Of a DNA stretch of 64,000 nucleotides, positions 1-10,038 are shown piece after piece; position 1 is the first letter of the stretch, and every line of letters begins with the position of its first letter. The notes below the pieces were generated by a model. The model did no database searches and was not told the origin of the DNA. It saw only the letters and a list, made by a program, of their open reading frames with translations. The DNA is from Centrapalus pauciflorus (taxonomy: Eukaryota; Streptophyta; Magnoliopsida; Asterales; Asteraceae), in assembly GCA_020465985.1 (NCBI GenBank), contig JAANYP010001810.1, positions 210,838-274,837 on the forward strand. The letters run 5' to 3'. The translations under genes were made by a program, and so were the position numbers.

Positions 1-286
1 TTGGCTGGACCTAGTTCATAGGTCAGGACTCTGAAAGAGCTTGAAGTGCATTAGAACCCGTTTCAACACCTTGGTATTGTCAGATGATAGAGATTTGGGG
101 TTCGGGTCTAGTTTATATTATGTGATTTGATGTAATAGTCTAGATGCTTGTACCTTGCTACTTAAATTTGTCTCTGTTTATAATTAACTTTAATTCCGCA
201 CTGTTAATTTTATCTTAGTTTCCTGATTGATATTGCATTGCTACTGGGCCTAGACTTAAGACCGTTGAGAAATCTCGGGTCTCACA
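1..286 (+). mobile_element. Element X: 3' end of an LTR inserted in the LTR of element A
   Basis: The last bases read TCTCACA and end with CA at 286. From 287 the sequence is identical in register with the LTR of element A at 7370 onward, so 286/287 is an insertion junction. The final 200 bases resemble the 3' end of the A-type LTR in the same sense (ATTCCGCA, then TTATCTTAGTT, TGATTGATAT, GGGCCTAGAC in the same order), so X is a distant relative in plus orientation. No primer site follows, so this is a 3' LTR or solo LTR end. The likely target duplication is CCATC at 287-291; its partner lies left of the window. Confidence 0.7.
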
Positions 287-1231
287 CCATCCGAAGCATA
301 GGATCCGAAATTGGAGCATCCGAATTAGGACTATCCGGATTCAAGGTGGGTCCGAAATAATTACATCATCCGAATTCGGGTCCCAACCGAATTCGGATCC
401 CGTTACTTATAATTTTCCGGGATTTGTTCTTGGTGTTCATCTTTTATACTTACGGATTTTCATCAAAATTCCACTAATTACATTTTTAACAAGATGCAAC
501 TTTAAATAAAGTTATATTATCATTATTAGAGTGTTTTTACATAATTTTCCCTATCATTAACACACTTAATTCCCCAAAATCGTCCAAAAATCAACATTTT
601 TGTCAAGAACATAAATTTTCACAATAACTCAGATTTGTACTTATTTTGGAATCCAACCACTAATTTTTGTTTCTTTAACAACTAATAACTTAAATACTTG
701 ATTATCTACTAAAATATCCAACATGCAACAATAATTTTCAGATCATCAATTCGGTTTTTATGAAACCGAACATAAACTCAAAAATATTGAAACTCAAGTA
801 ATTATTACCTTGAATTCTTGTCGATTGATGACATTTGATGATGTTTATAACTTGTTCTTGACTTCAATTCTTCTTTTAATTGCAAAATTTATGGATTTTC
901 CTTGATTTCTTGATGAAGCCGTATGTAGAGAGAGAAGGAAGAGAGAGAGAGAGAGAGAGAGAGAGAAATTTTCTTAATTGTGATAAATGAGCATTTAAAA
1001 CCATTATTTTAGTTTTTATATATCAACTTTACTTAATGGTGCAATTAGCCCCCTTCCAGTTTTGTATTTTACATCTCTTTTAATTTTTATCATTTAATAA
1101 TTTATAACAATCATATAATTTAATTAAATAGTTTCATTACTTAATTAAATTACAAAACAAATAATGTAACAAAATTACATTATTAACTCAAATACAGAAA
1201 CTAAAGTTCAGTTAAAAGCTAGGTTGTTACA
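287..1231 (-). repeat. 3' LTR of element A (part, interrupted by X)
   Basis: This stretch matches 7370-8307 nearly base for base, ending in GGTTGTTACA (on the minus strand the LTR starts TGTAACAACC). The rest of the LTR, equivalent to 6034-7369, would lie left of the window beyond X. It differs from the 5' LTR by a longer GA tract and scattered substitutions. The polypurine tract expected just inside the LTR is poor: on the minus strand the bases before the LTR contain GGTGGTGGAG. Confidence 0.88.
941..966. repeat. (GA)n microsatellite in A 3' LTR
   Basis: There are 13 uninterrupted GA units. The matching place in the 5' LTR (about 8023-8040) has only a few units and interruptions, so the tract grew after insertion of the element. 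Confidence 0.9.
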
Positions 1232-1268
1232 GAATGGGCTCCACCACGCACAAACTTCGTCCCCGAAG

Positions 1269-2870
1269 TTAGCTTTGTTCGAACAGACTTGGATAGGTAG
1301 CTTTCATGACATCTCTTGATTCCCAAGACTGATGCGAACCTTTATGGTGTTTCCACTGGACGAGCACCATCTGTATCTCTTTATTTCGAAGCTTTTTGGT
1401 GTTCGAGTCCAGAATACATTCTGGCTCTTCAACCACTCGAAGCTTTTCATCAATTTGCAGATTAACATGTGGTATCTGCACTTCTCTTTCATCTGCTAAG
1501 CTCTTTCGCAAATGACTGACATGGAATACAGGATGTATTCCCGCTAAGTCAGTTGGCAATTCAAGACGGTATGATTGGTTTCCTATCTTTTCAACAATCT
1601 TGAATGGGCCAATAAATCTCGGTCTAGCTTGTTTCGCTTTATAAACCGTACCACATTCTTCATTGGGGATACTTTCAGCATCACCCAATCAACTGCAAAA
1701 CTAATCGATCGATGCCGATTGTCATAGTATGACTTCTGCTTGCTTTGAGCTTCAAGTATACACCTTCTGACAAGTTGAATCTTCTCATGAGTCAACTGTA
1801 GAAGGGCTGGAACCGCTATAGGTTATTCACCTGCTTCGCGCCAACATGTGGGAGTTCTGCACTTTCGTCCATATAGAGCTTCAAATGGAGCCATGTTGAT
1901 CATTGAATGATTACTGTTGTTATATGAGAATTCGACCAAAGGCAAGTGGTCATCCCAGTTACCACCCAAAACAAGAACGCAGGCACGGAGCATGTCTTCA
2001 AGAGTAAGGATAGTGCGTTCACTTTGGCCATCTGCATTAGGATGGTAAGCAGTACTCATAGAGATTCGAGTACCCATCCCCTCTTGCAGCTTTCCAAAAT
2101 CTCGAAGTGAAGCGACTATCACGATCAGAGACAATAGATTTTGGCACACCATGACGAGAAATGACTTCAATGATGTACATCTGTGCCTATCTATCAAGGG
2201 AGCATGTCTCTTTCATTGGTATAAAATGTGCTGACTTCGTTAAATGATCCACGACTACCCAGATGGAGTCGTGCTGTCTCTTGGTTTTAGGCAATTTCGT
2301 GACAAAATCCATGGTTATATGTTTCCACTTCCACTCAGTAACTGGTAGTGGTTGCATATCCCCGAAGGGTTTCTGATGTTCTGCCTTAACCATTTGACAG
2401 ACTCTGCAGCTTTCAACATATTGACTGATGTCCTTCTTCATTCCTAGCCACCAATAATCAGCTTTCAGATCGAAGTACATCTTTGAGCTACCAGGATGAA
2501 TAAATAACTTGGACTTATGAGCTTCAAATAGAAGAGTGTTGCGAATAAAACCATATTTAGGAATCCAGATTCGGTTTCCTTTGAGACATTGGAGTCCCAA
2601 ATGATTCATAGACAGGAATTGTAATTTCCCCTTGAGATTTTCAGAACAGAGATTATCTTCTTTCAGTGCTTCAACTTGGGCAGATTTGATGTCTTCGATA
2701 AGATCAGAAGAGAATATAACAGGAGTTAGGGCATAGGAACACTTTTCTGGATACACCTTTCTACTCAAAGCATCCGCGACCACATTGGCTTTGCCGGGAT
2801 GATATAGGATCTCGCAATCATAGTCCTTGATAAGCTCCAAGGACCGTCGCTGTTTCATATTCCAATCCTT
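1269..2870 (-). pseudogene. Element A integrase with chromodomain-like C-terminus (broken)
   Basis: This would insert the element cDNA into host chromatin. Reading leftward on the minus strand, an H/H and C..C zinc-binding region (about 2400-2560) is followed by the DDE core: an ITMDF segment near 2305, the SDRDS region near 2130 and an ADGQSERT segment near 2030. The C-terminal GPFKI domain follows (about 1620) and then a chromodomain-like tail with a VQWKHH segment (about 1345) and a stop at 1269-1271. The reading frame is cut by a stop near 2187, another near 1823, and a frameshift around 1680, so it is a pseudogene. The tail suggests chromatin-directed integration, as known for chromoviruses. 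Confidence 0.85.
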
Positions 2871-3403
2871 TTGAGTAAAGAGATGTTTGAGGCTTATATG
2901 GTCAGTATAGAGCTGACACTTAGTTCCATAAAGATAATGACGCTAGATTTTCAATGCAAAGATAACGGTAGCCAACTCAAGATCATGAGTTGGTGCGCTT
3001 TTTTCGTAATCTTTCAATTGCCTTGAAGCGTAGGCAATGACTTTTTCCCTCTGCATGAGGACACAACCTAAGCCAGTACCAGATGCATCGCTATAGACGA
3101 CGAAGTCATCATTACCTTCTTTAAGGCTAGGATCGGCGCTTGAATGAGATTTTGCTTTAGAGTTTCAAATACCTTTTGTTGTTTATCTGCCCAAACAAAA
3201 GGTGTATTCTTTCGTGTTAGCATCGTGAGTGGCACAGCAATTTTCGAGAAGTCCTTAATGAATCGCCGGTAGTAACCAGCCAATCCAAGGAAGCCTCTGA
3301 TTTCGGAGGCATTACGAGGTGTTTGCCATTTCTGAACAACCTCGACTTTAGATGGATCAACTTAGATACCTTCGCCAGATACGACATGGCCAAGGAATTG
3401 AAT
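2760..3403 (-). pseudogene. Element A reverse transcriptase thumb and RNase H (broken)
   Basis: After the 85-nt intron-like segment the minus strand resumes with an FLGHV segment, then the YYRRFIKDFSKIA connection region (3205-3290) and the RNase H domain with DASGTGLG (about 3080) and a TDHISL segment (about 2880). Breaks: a nonsense codon near 3362 (TAA for an expected Gln), a frameshift around 3120, and a TAG replacing Trp near 2944. It continues directly into integrase. Confidence 0.8.
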
Positions 3404-3488
3404 CTATAAACAAATCAAAGTGGAATTTCAAGTTTTCATTGATACAACGAACGTTTAGGAAATAGCTCAAGACAATGTTAAATTATAC
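3404..3488 (-). other. Candidate 85-nt GT-AG intron inside reverse transcriptase of A
   Basis: On the minus strand the coding sequence reads ...CTTAGACAG, then GTATAATTT...TTTGTTTATAG, then ATTCAATTCCTTGG. Removing exactly 3488-3404 joins a Trp-Leu-Arg-Gln codon run to Ile-Gln-Phe-Leu-Gly-His, the conserved order at this place in related elements (B and G have no gap here). The segment is about 28% GC, against a richer coding flank, and its 85-nt length exceeds the practical minimum for plant introns. Left in, it creates the stop that ends the upstream frame at 3483. It could instead be a chance short insertion; the matching site in E is not in the window. Confidence 0.5.
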
Positions 3489-4740
3489 CTGTCTAAGCCA
3501 GAACTCGCATTTCGAAAATTTTGCGTAGAGTCTTTCTTTTCTCAATAACTCTAGTAGTTGACGCAGATGAACAATGTGATCAGCCTCCGTTTTGGAGTAA
3601 ATCAAAATATCATCTATAAATACGATAACTGACTTATCCAACATTGGCCTGTACACGCGATTCATGAGATCCATGAACACTGCTGGTGCATTCGTTAAAC
3701 CGAAAGGCATTACGAGAAATTCGTAATGACCGTATCTTGTTCGGAAGGCTGTCTTTGGAATATCCTCATCTTTTACTTTCAGCTGATGATACCCAGAACG
3801 AAGATTGATTTTGGAGAAGTAACTTGCTCCTTGTAGCTGATCAAATAAATCATCACTTCTGGGCAGAGGATATTTGTTCTTAATGGTGACTTTGTTCAAC
3901 TCACAATAGTCGATGCACACACGGCGAGTTCCGTCTTTCTTCTTTACGAACAATACAGGTTCACCCCACGGAGATGAACTAGGTCGGATAAATCCCTTCT
4001 CTAACAGACCTTGCAATTGTTTTGACATCTCCTGCATCTCTGCAGGTGCAAGTCTGTAAGGAGCTTTGGCGATGGGAGCCGCACTAGGAACTAAGTCAAT
4101 ACCAAATTCGACTTGACGTTCCGGTGGCACTCCAGAAATATCATCAGGAAATACGTCTGGGAACTCACAGACGATCGGAATATCAGAAATGGATTTCCTG
4201 TTGGCTTCAGAAATGGATTTAGACGAGACAAAACATAGATATGATTCGTGACCCTTAAATAGATATTGATGCGCTTTCTCAACTGATATGAAACAATGTG
4301 CACCTTTACTCTTGTCGCCTATAATTTCCAACACCCGGCCGTCTGAAGACTTGATTCTAATGATTCGGCGGTTGCAGACGATCGTAGCCTCATTGTTCGT
4401 TAACCAGTCCATGCCGATAATAACATCGAACTCTTTTAGTGGAATCGGGATAAGATCAAGGTTGAACACGATATTGCTGACAAGTAAAGTGCAATTTCGG
4501 TAAACAGAATCAACCATAACGTAATTGTTACTGGCCGTCTCAATATCAAGTATGACAGGAAGCTTTGAAGGAAACTTAGATAATCTTTGTGCAAAGGAAG
4601 TTGCTATGTATGAACGACTTGAATTTAATAAGAACGTACGGGTAACCACATCTGGGGTTTCTTTCGCTTCCTCCGCTGTTATCTGGAATGCACAGGTTCT
4701 TGCAGTTGGAGTTGCGGCTGAACTTTTCATCGTAGAACCT
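3489..4740 (-). pseudogene. Element A protease and reverse transcriptase (broken)
   Basis: This is the best-kept open frame of A (an uninterrupted frame from 4910 to 3483 that includes the end of gag). The protease part has an in-frame deletion of about 33 bp next to 4632: the flap region joins directly to RSYIATSFAQRL and the catalytic Asp-containing motif seen in E is gone. Reverse transcriptase follows, with LVPSAAPIAKAPYRLAP (about 4050), FVKKKDGTRRVCIDY (about 3930), MPFGLTNAPAVFMD (about 3690) and the catalytic FIDDILIYS (about 3610). It ends at the intron-like segment. Without an active protease A could not process its own polyprotein. Confidence 0.87.
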
Positions 4741-5835
4741 CCAGCTGATGATTGCAATTGGCCGCGTTGTCCACTACGATACTGATACATGAAGTGTCCG
4801 CGCTTTCCGCATTTTGCACATCCAAGTCCTCTCTGGGGACACTCTTCGCTACTATGACCGATCTTGCTACACACAAAGCATGTGACGTCATCCGGATTAC
4901 ACAATCCCATATGCGATTTTCTGCATCTTTTACAAAATTGGGGTTCATTTGTGAGAGAGTAAGCTTGAGCTCTCTAAGGCGAGCTGTACTGATGAGATTG
5001 ATGGGATTGCTGGGACTGGGACTTGTTTTGTTTGAAGAATCTTCTGAATCTTTGCTTCTTTGGAGGAGAAGGACATGTCGGGTTAGTTGATGGAGCATAG
5101 CGTTGATTGCCATACTCTAAATATCCCCTCTCGATCTGCCTTGCAACTTCAACCATTTCCAGATAACTTTTATACTTCATTGCGCTCATCGGGTGTCTGT
5201 TCATTTTTCTTTCCTCGGTGGCTACTTGATACGAGGAATAGCCACAGAGTCGCGAGAATTCGTGCTCATACTCGTCAACAGTCTTGGTTCCCTGAGTTAG
5301 TTGCATCAGTTGAACCTCCATCTTGTCTCGTTGGTCAACATGTCAAGGAATTGATCCCATTCCAAAGTCTGAATAACCTCTTCTCCGTATATACTTCTCT
5401 GAGTCTTCCACCAAGCACGAGCAGCACCAACAAACAAAGCAGATGTGTAACTCACTTTCTTTGAATCTAAGTAGTCAGATTTCCTGAAGATTTCTTCAGT
5501 GTGGCTTATCCAATCCATCGCCTGAATTGGATTGACTGTACCCTCAAAGTTAAGGGCACCGCTGGCTTTGAAATCTTTGAACATACAGCCTTTCGGCTGT
5601 TCATTTGAGCATCACAGTTTGAGTTATCAGAATCAGATTCATCATTCTGGATTTGTTTATCTTTTCTCTTATTCTTTTTATCAGCGCGTCTTTTTGCTTC
5701 GGCCTCATCTCTAGCCTAAAGCTGTTCTTGCATATTCTTGTTTTGTTGTTCTGAGTGTTGGGCTAATAATTGTTGTACCATTTCAAACATCTGTTCAGGA
5801 GTCATGTTGTTGGGAATGTCACTTGATCCTGACAT
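4741..5835 (-). pseudogene. Element A gag (broken)
   Basis: Gag forms the virus-like particle and binds RNA. The start is the Met codon at 5835-5833, the same start used in E. A stop lies near 5717 (Gln-Leu-stop-Ala-Arg-Asp), the conserved WISHTEEIF and ARAWWKTQ capsid segments occur at 5420-5520, and a deletion of about 22 bp near 5340 shifts the frame. The frame returns at 5321, has a stop at 4974-4976, and ends with two zinc knuckles (CFVCSKIGHSSEEC and CAKCGKRGHF, about 4790-4890). Confidence 0.85.
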
Positions 5836-6018
5836 CTTTACTGATAATTAAAATCATTTAACTATGAGTTTATAGACTTAGATCTATGTACCCTTTTTCC
5901 ATCCTAACCGTCTGTACATCCTATCTTAGTTCAAACCACCTAAATGATTGATACATATGTATTGCTTCAGTTTGAGACCAAGTATTACTCACGTAATACT
6001 TGATTCACTCAAACTATT
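5836..6018 (-). other. Element A untranslated leader
   Basis: This lies between primer site and gag start. No extra ORF is present here, unlike the leaders of B, G and F. Confidence 0.6.
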
Positions 6019-6030
6019 GCTCTGATACCA
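6019..6030 (-). promoter_or_regulatory. Primer binding site of element A
   Basis: On the minus strand it reads TGGTATCAGAGC, complementary to the 3' end of initiator-Met tRNA as in most plant LTR elements. Three bases separate it from the LTR end (CA at 6034 on the plus strand reads TG). Confidence 0.9.
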
Positions 6031-6033
6031 TCC

Positions 6034-8307
6034 TGTGAAGGTCACTCCTTACGGGGCAGTCCTCAGAGTCTAGGTCCCACATCATGCAACACGATATCAA
6101 TCATAACTAAGATAAAGTAATTATATTGCGGAATTTCAAATTACAAGTACCAAATATTAGGATAAGTTTAATACAAATTTAGTTCAGAATTACATTTTTC
6201 AAATTAAACTTATAAAGGGTACAATCTAATCTAATTCATGTCATCATACAATCAAATCAATCTACCCAGACCACCACAATTTTCATCTGCCAATCAGTAC
6301 CGAAAGGTTTGTTGAGTAGTGGTCTATAAAAACTTCAACTTGATTCTTGTAAGACTTATGAACTAGGTATGGCAGGTGACATTCCTTTATATTTTCCTGT
6401 AAAAAAGTGTAAACAACATCTGTAAACAAAGCTTAGAGAGAATATATATTTTCAGATTACATGCATTGTCATGCGGATCATGGGTCTAGCGTGATATGTC
6501 TTGACTGCCGCTACAGCCACTCATGATTGAGACATAGTAGTCATTGAGTCGGATGATGTTCAAGCCACGCTCACGCTTTCATTGTGGGGATCAGCCACAT
6601 AATGGGCTAGCTACCAGTAAATCAACATGCCGGAACATCGGAATATCATTACCAAGTTCAATAGAACTGGTGAGATAGCATGGTCTAGAACAATAGACCG
6701 TGAAGGCTAATCATTCTAAGCTGAATCGATATGTCAAAGGTGTGAGCAATAATGAACGCATAAGTTATCAAGATCATGATAGCAATAAACTCATAGCAAT
6801 ATCTGAAATGAACTATAAGTACAATGTCATGCGGAATGATAAATCAAATAGCTATCATGATCCACAGGGCATCACCGAACCATGGTGAGCACAAGTCACA
6901 ATCCAGCTGATCATGTATGAATGTCAAATTAATCTATCATCAACAATATGTCTCAACCGGAATCTAGCGTGTAAAACTGAATATCTATAACTCACAGGTT
7001 CTGTCGTCTTTATCAAGCAGATTTAGATACACCACCTGAGTTATCCCAGGATTTAATCTTTAATCTTTGTCTATATGATCTCTGTCAATTCTTTTCAAAT
7101 CTGAGACCCACTTTCAATATCTTTAATCTTTAGTTCCCTGTTCAGAATTAATCTGAACCTGTCAAAATTATATCATAGCAAGAATATTTTAGCTTTAAAT
7201 CTTTATCTGATCTGATTCTGATAACTAGTAAGTCATCAAAATAGGACATCCAAATTTGGCAACCGAATTCGGACCAACCGGATTCGGACCATCCGGATTG
7301 GTCATCCGGATTCGGACCAACAGGATCAGGCATCCGGATTAGGACCGAAATGACTAATCCGAATTTAGGCCATCCGAAGCATAGGATCCGAAATTGGAGC
7401 ATCCGAATTGGGACTATCCGGATTCAAGGTGGGTCCGAAATAATTACATCATCCGAATTCGGGTCCCAACCGAATTCGGATCCCGTTACTTATAATTTTT
7501 CGGGATTTATTCTTGGTGTTCATCTTTTATACTTACGGATTTTCATCAAAATTCCACTAATTACATTTTTAACAACATGCAACTTTAAATAAAGTTATAT
7601 TATCATTATTAGAGTGTTTTTACATAATTTTCTCTATCATTAACACACTTAATTCCCCAAAATCGTCCAAAAATCAACATTTTTGTCAAGAACATTAATT
7701 TTCACAAAAACTCAGATTTGTACTTATTTTGGACGATCCGACCACTGATTTTTTGTTTCTTTAACAACTAATAACTTAAATACTTGATTATCTACTAAAA
7801 TATCCAACATGCAACAATAATTTTCAGATCATCAATTCGGTTTTTATGAAACCGAACATAAACTCAAAAATATTGAAATTTAAGTAATTATTACCTTGAA
7901 TTCTTGTCGATTGATGACGTTTGATGATGTTTATAACTTGTTCTTGACTTCAATTCTTCTTTTAATTGCAAAATTTATGGATTTGCCTTGATTTCTTAAT
8001 GAAGCCGTATGTAGAGAGTGAAGGAAGAGAGAGAGTGTGAAATTTTCTTAATTGTGATAAATGATCATTTAAAACCATTATTTTAGTTTTTATATATCAA
8101 CTTTACTTAATGGTGCAATTAACCCCCTTCCACTTTTGTATTTTTACATCTCTTTTAATTTTTATCATCTAATAATTTAATAACAATCATATAATTTAAT
8201 TAAATACTTTCATTACTTAATTAAATTACAAAACAAATAATGTAATAAAATTACATTATTAACTCAAATACAGATTCTAAAGTTCAGTTAAAAGCTAGGT
8301 TGTTACA
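6034..8307 (-). repeat. 5' LTR of element A
   Basis: It is 2274 bp, starting TGTAACAACC and ending CTTCACA on the minus strand, next to the primer site. The right part matches 287-1231. It carries a phased WCCGRA array at 7262-7474. The small ORFs inside it have no coding support. Confidence 0.88.
7262..7474. repeat. Phased WCCGRA repeat array in A LTR
   Basis: Fourteen WCCGRA motifs (TCCGAA, TCCGGA, ACCGAA, ACCGGA) start at 7262, 7277, 7292, 7305, 7333, 7344, 7358, 7373, 7387, 7402, 7417, 7434, 7452 and 7469, so most are 13-18 nt apart. Several form the palindrome CCGAATTCGG (7263, 7470). The same kind of array is in the LTR of E at 25264-25407. It may bind a protein, but this is inference. 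Confidence 0.8.
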
Positions 8308-8404
8308 TTTTGGCAGAATTAATTGCAAAGTATGGCAATAACTTTAAAGTACATAAAAGGATACATGTTTCTCATAGGCACTCTTTACCTACAATTAAAC
8401 GACT

Positions 8405-10038
8405 TTGAAACCAAGTGCAAATTTTCTCAGTGTGGATGTCCCATTGCCTTCTGCAATGCAGGATATCAATCCAAGAAACAGAGGAGAGGGTCCTGAGCAG
8501 GCTCAGCCATCCATTACTGCTTCACCCCCAGGACCCCAAACCACTCCTCATGATACATATATTTCCTCTGCTCCTTCTACTATACATACATCCTCAGCCC
8601 CCTCACTGAAAATGTATAAAAGACAAAGGGTTGTAGGAGCTCCTTCCTCCTCAGTCCAATTCCCAGAGCCAAATAGCCCTGTGCAGGGGGACACTCCTGC
8701 ACAGATAATCGACAGGGAACCCAATGAGGATACTCCCATCCTCAACTTGGAGGTGAACATCCCATCAGAGGATGTTCATATGGGTTTTGTGGCTGGTACT
8801 ACTGATGTCTCTACACAAGAGGCACAGGATAGTATCAACATCTCTAAGACCACACCCATGCAACAGAGGGTGTGCAAGCACCTTCTGGAAGTCCCCATTA
8901 CCAAGAACAAAGGGGCCCAGATGTTTCTACTTCTGGAATTCATGTCAGTGATAGATCTCAAATACCACTATCATTTAAAGATCTTGAGGCTAGTCTGCAA
9001 CTTATGGCTTTGACGGATCAACAGTTGAAACCTATTGTAGCCATTTTGGAACATTACAAATCCATTATTGCTGCACAGGGATCTCAAATTACAGCCCTAC
9101 AACAACGCACAGCAGCACAACAATAGCGACTTGATCAGTTTCATCTTGGCTTCACTCTGTGTGGCAACAAGATTATCCAGCTCGAGAATATGGTTCGATC
9201 CCTGCTTGCAAAGGTTTTTGGTCCTCCTGGCCAAACCAATGCATCCAAAAAGGGGGAGCATCAGGAGATCCCTCATCCAGTCCAAACAGCCTCAACTTCT
9301 CCACCAACAGCTTCAGTTTCTAGGCTAACAGTCCTAACAGTTTCTCAAGCTGTTCCCAGCAAATCAAGTGGAGTGGTTATCAAAGAAGGTTCCCAAGCTT
9401 TTGCCCCAGCAGTCCAACCCACAGCATCAGCTTCCAATGACAAGGGAAAGACTATTCTGATTGAACCTCCAAAGATCAAATTCATTTCTAAAGAAGCCCA
9501 AGTTGCTCATGATGCTGAACTGGCCAGGTAATTGGCAGCAGAACAAGATGAGATCCTAGACCAGCAAACCCATGAACCAATGGGAGATGATGAAACCTTA
9601 GGAGATTACCTAAGAGGGTTTGGGGTCAAAGATAACCAGAAGAAGAGGAAAAGGCCAACAGGGCCTTTAATGGCAGAACATAGAAGATTTTTGATAAATT
9701 TCTCTGCAACAGCTGGGATATCAAAATTAATTGCTCAATCACGGTCAACTGAAAAGCTTAAGGCTTTATATGACAAAGAAAAGGAGAAAGAAAAAGCATC
9801 CACAGCCTCCCAACAAGTCCAAGTCTCCACAAGAACCAGTTCAAACTGTTGCTAATGATCCTCAATCTGAAACCATTCAACAAGCAAAGTTTGATCAGGT
9901 AAAGAGAGTGATGTTTGAACAACAGCTGCAAAAGGCTATGGAAATTGAAAAGGTCCTGGATCAGCATGACTTCTCTAAACCTCCTATTACTTACTGTTAT
10001 GTTAAGTTCATGGATGACATTGATTTAGTATATCATTT
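8405..10038 (+). pseudogene. Element D ORF3, 5' piece (broken, unknown function)
   Basis: This is a long Pro/Ser/Thr/Gln-rich reading region, in order: a low-complexity part (8405-8850), a predicted helical segment with LTDQQLKPIVAILEHYKS (about 9010-9120), a second low-complexity part (9240-9480) and a Lys/Glu-rich helical part (9530-9960). There is a frameshift near 8875, stops at about 9124-9126 and 9529-9531, and a frameshift near 9820. It lies after pol in the position of the env-like/ORF3 reading frames of some plant copia elements, but no transmembrane segment or known domain is seen. It continues at 20499. Confidence 0.5.
10034..10038. repeat. Target-site duplication, left copy, of element B
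   Basis: CATTT immediately precedes the TGTAACATCC LTR start and is repeated exactly at 20494-20498. Confidence 0.92.

Larger units (their letters stand above)
287..8307 (-). mobile_element. Element A: degenerate Ty3-type LTR retrotransposon (minus)
   Basis: On the minus strand the order is 5' LTR (8307-6034), initiator-Met primer site, gag, protease, reverse transcriptase, RNase H, integrase with chromodomain-like tail, then the 3' LTR (1231 leftward, interrupted at 286 by X). Gag-pol has several stops and indels and the protease active site is deleted. It is of the same family as element E. It is inserted in copia element D, whose sequence begins at 8308; the left target duplication is outside the window. 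A is older than X and younger than D. Confidence 0.88.

Noticed and set aside
4288..5714. Plus-strand frames across gag and protease of A
   Set aside because: They are antisense to clearly recognisable gag-pol.
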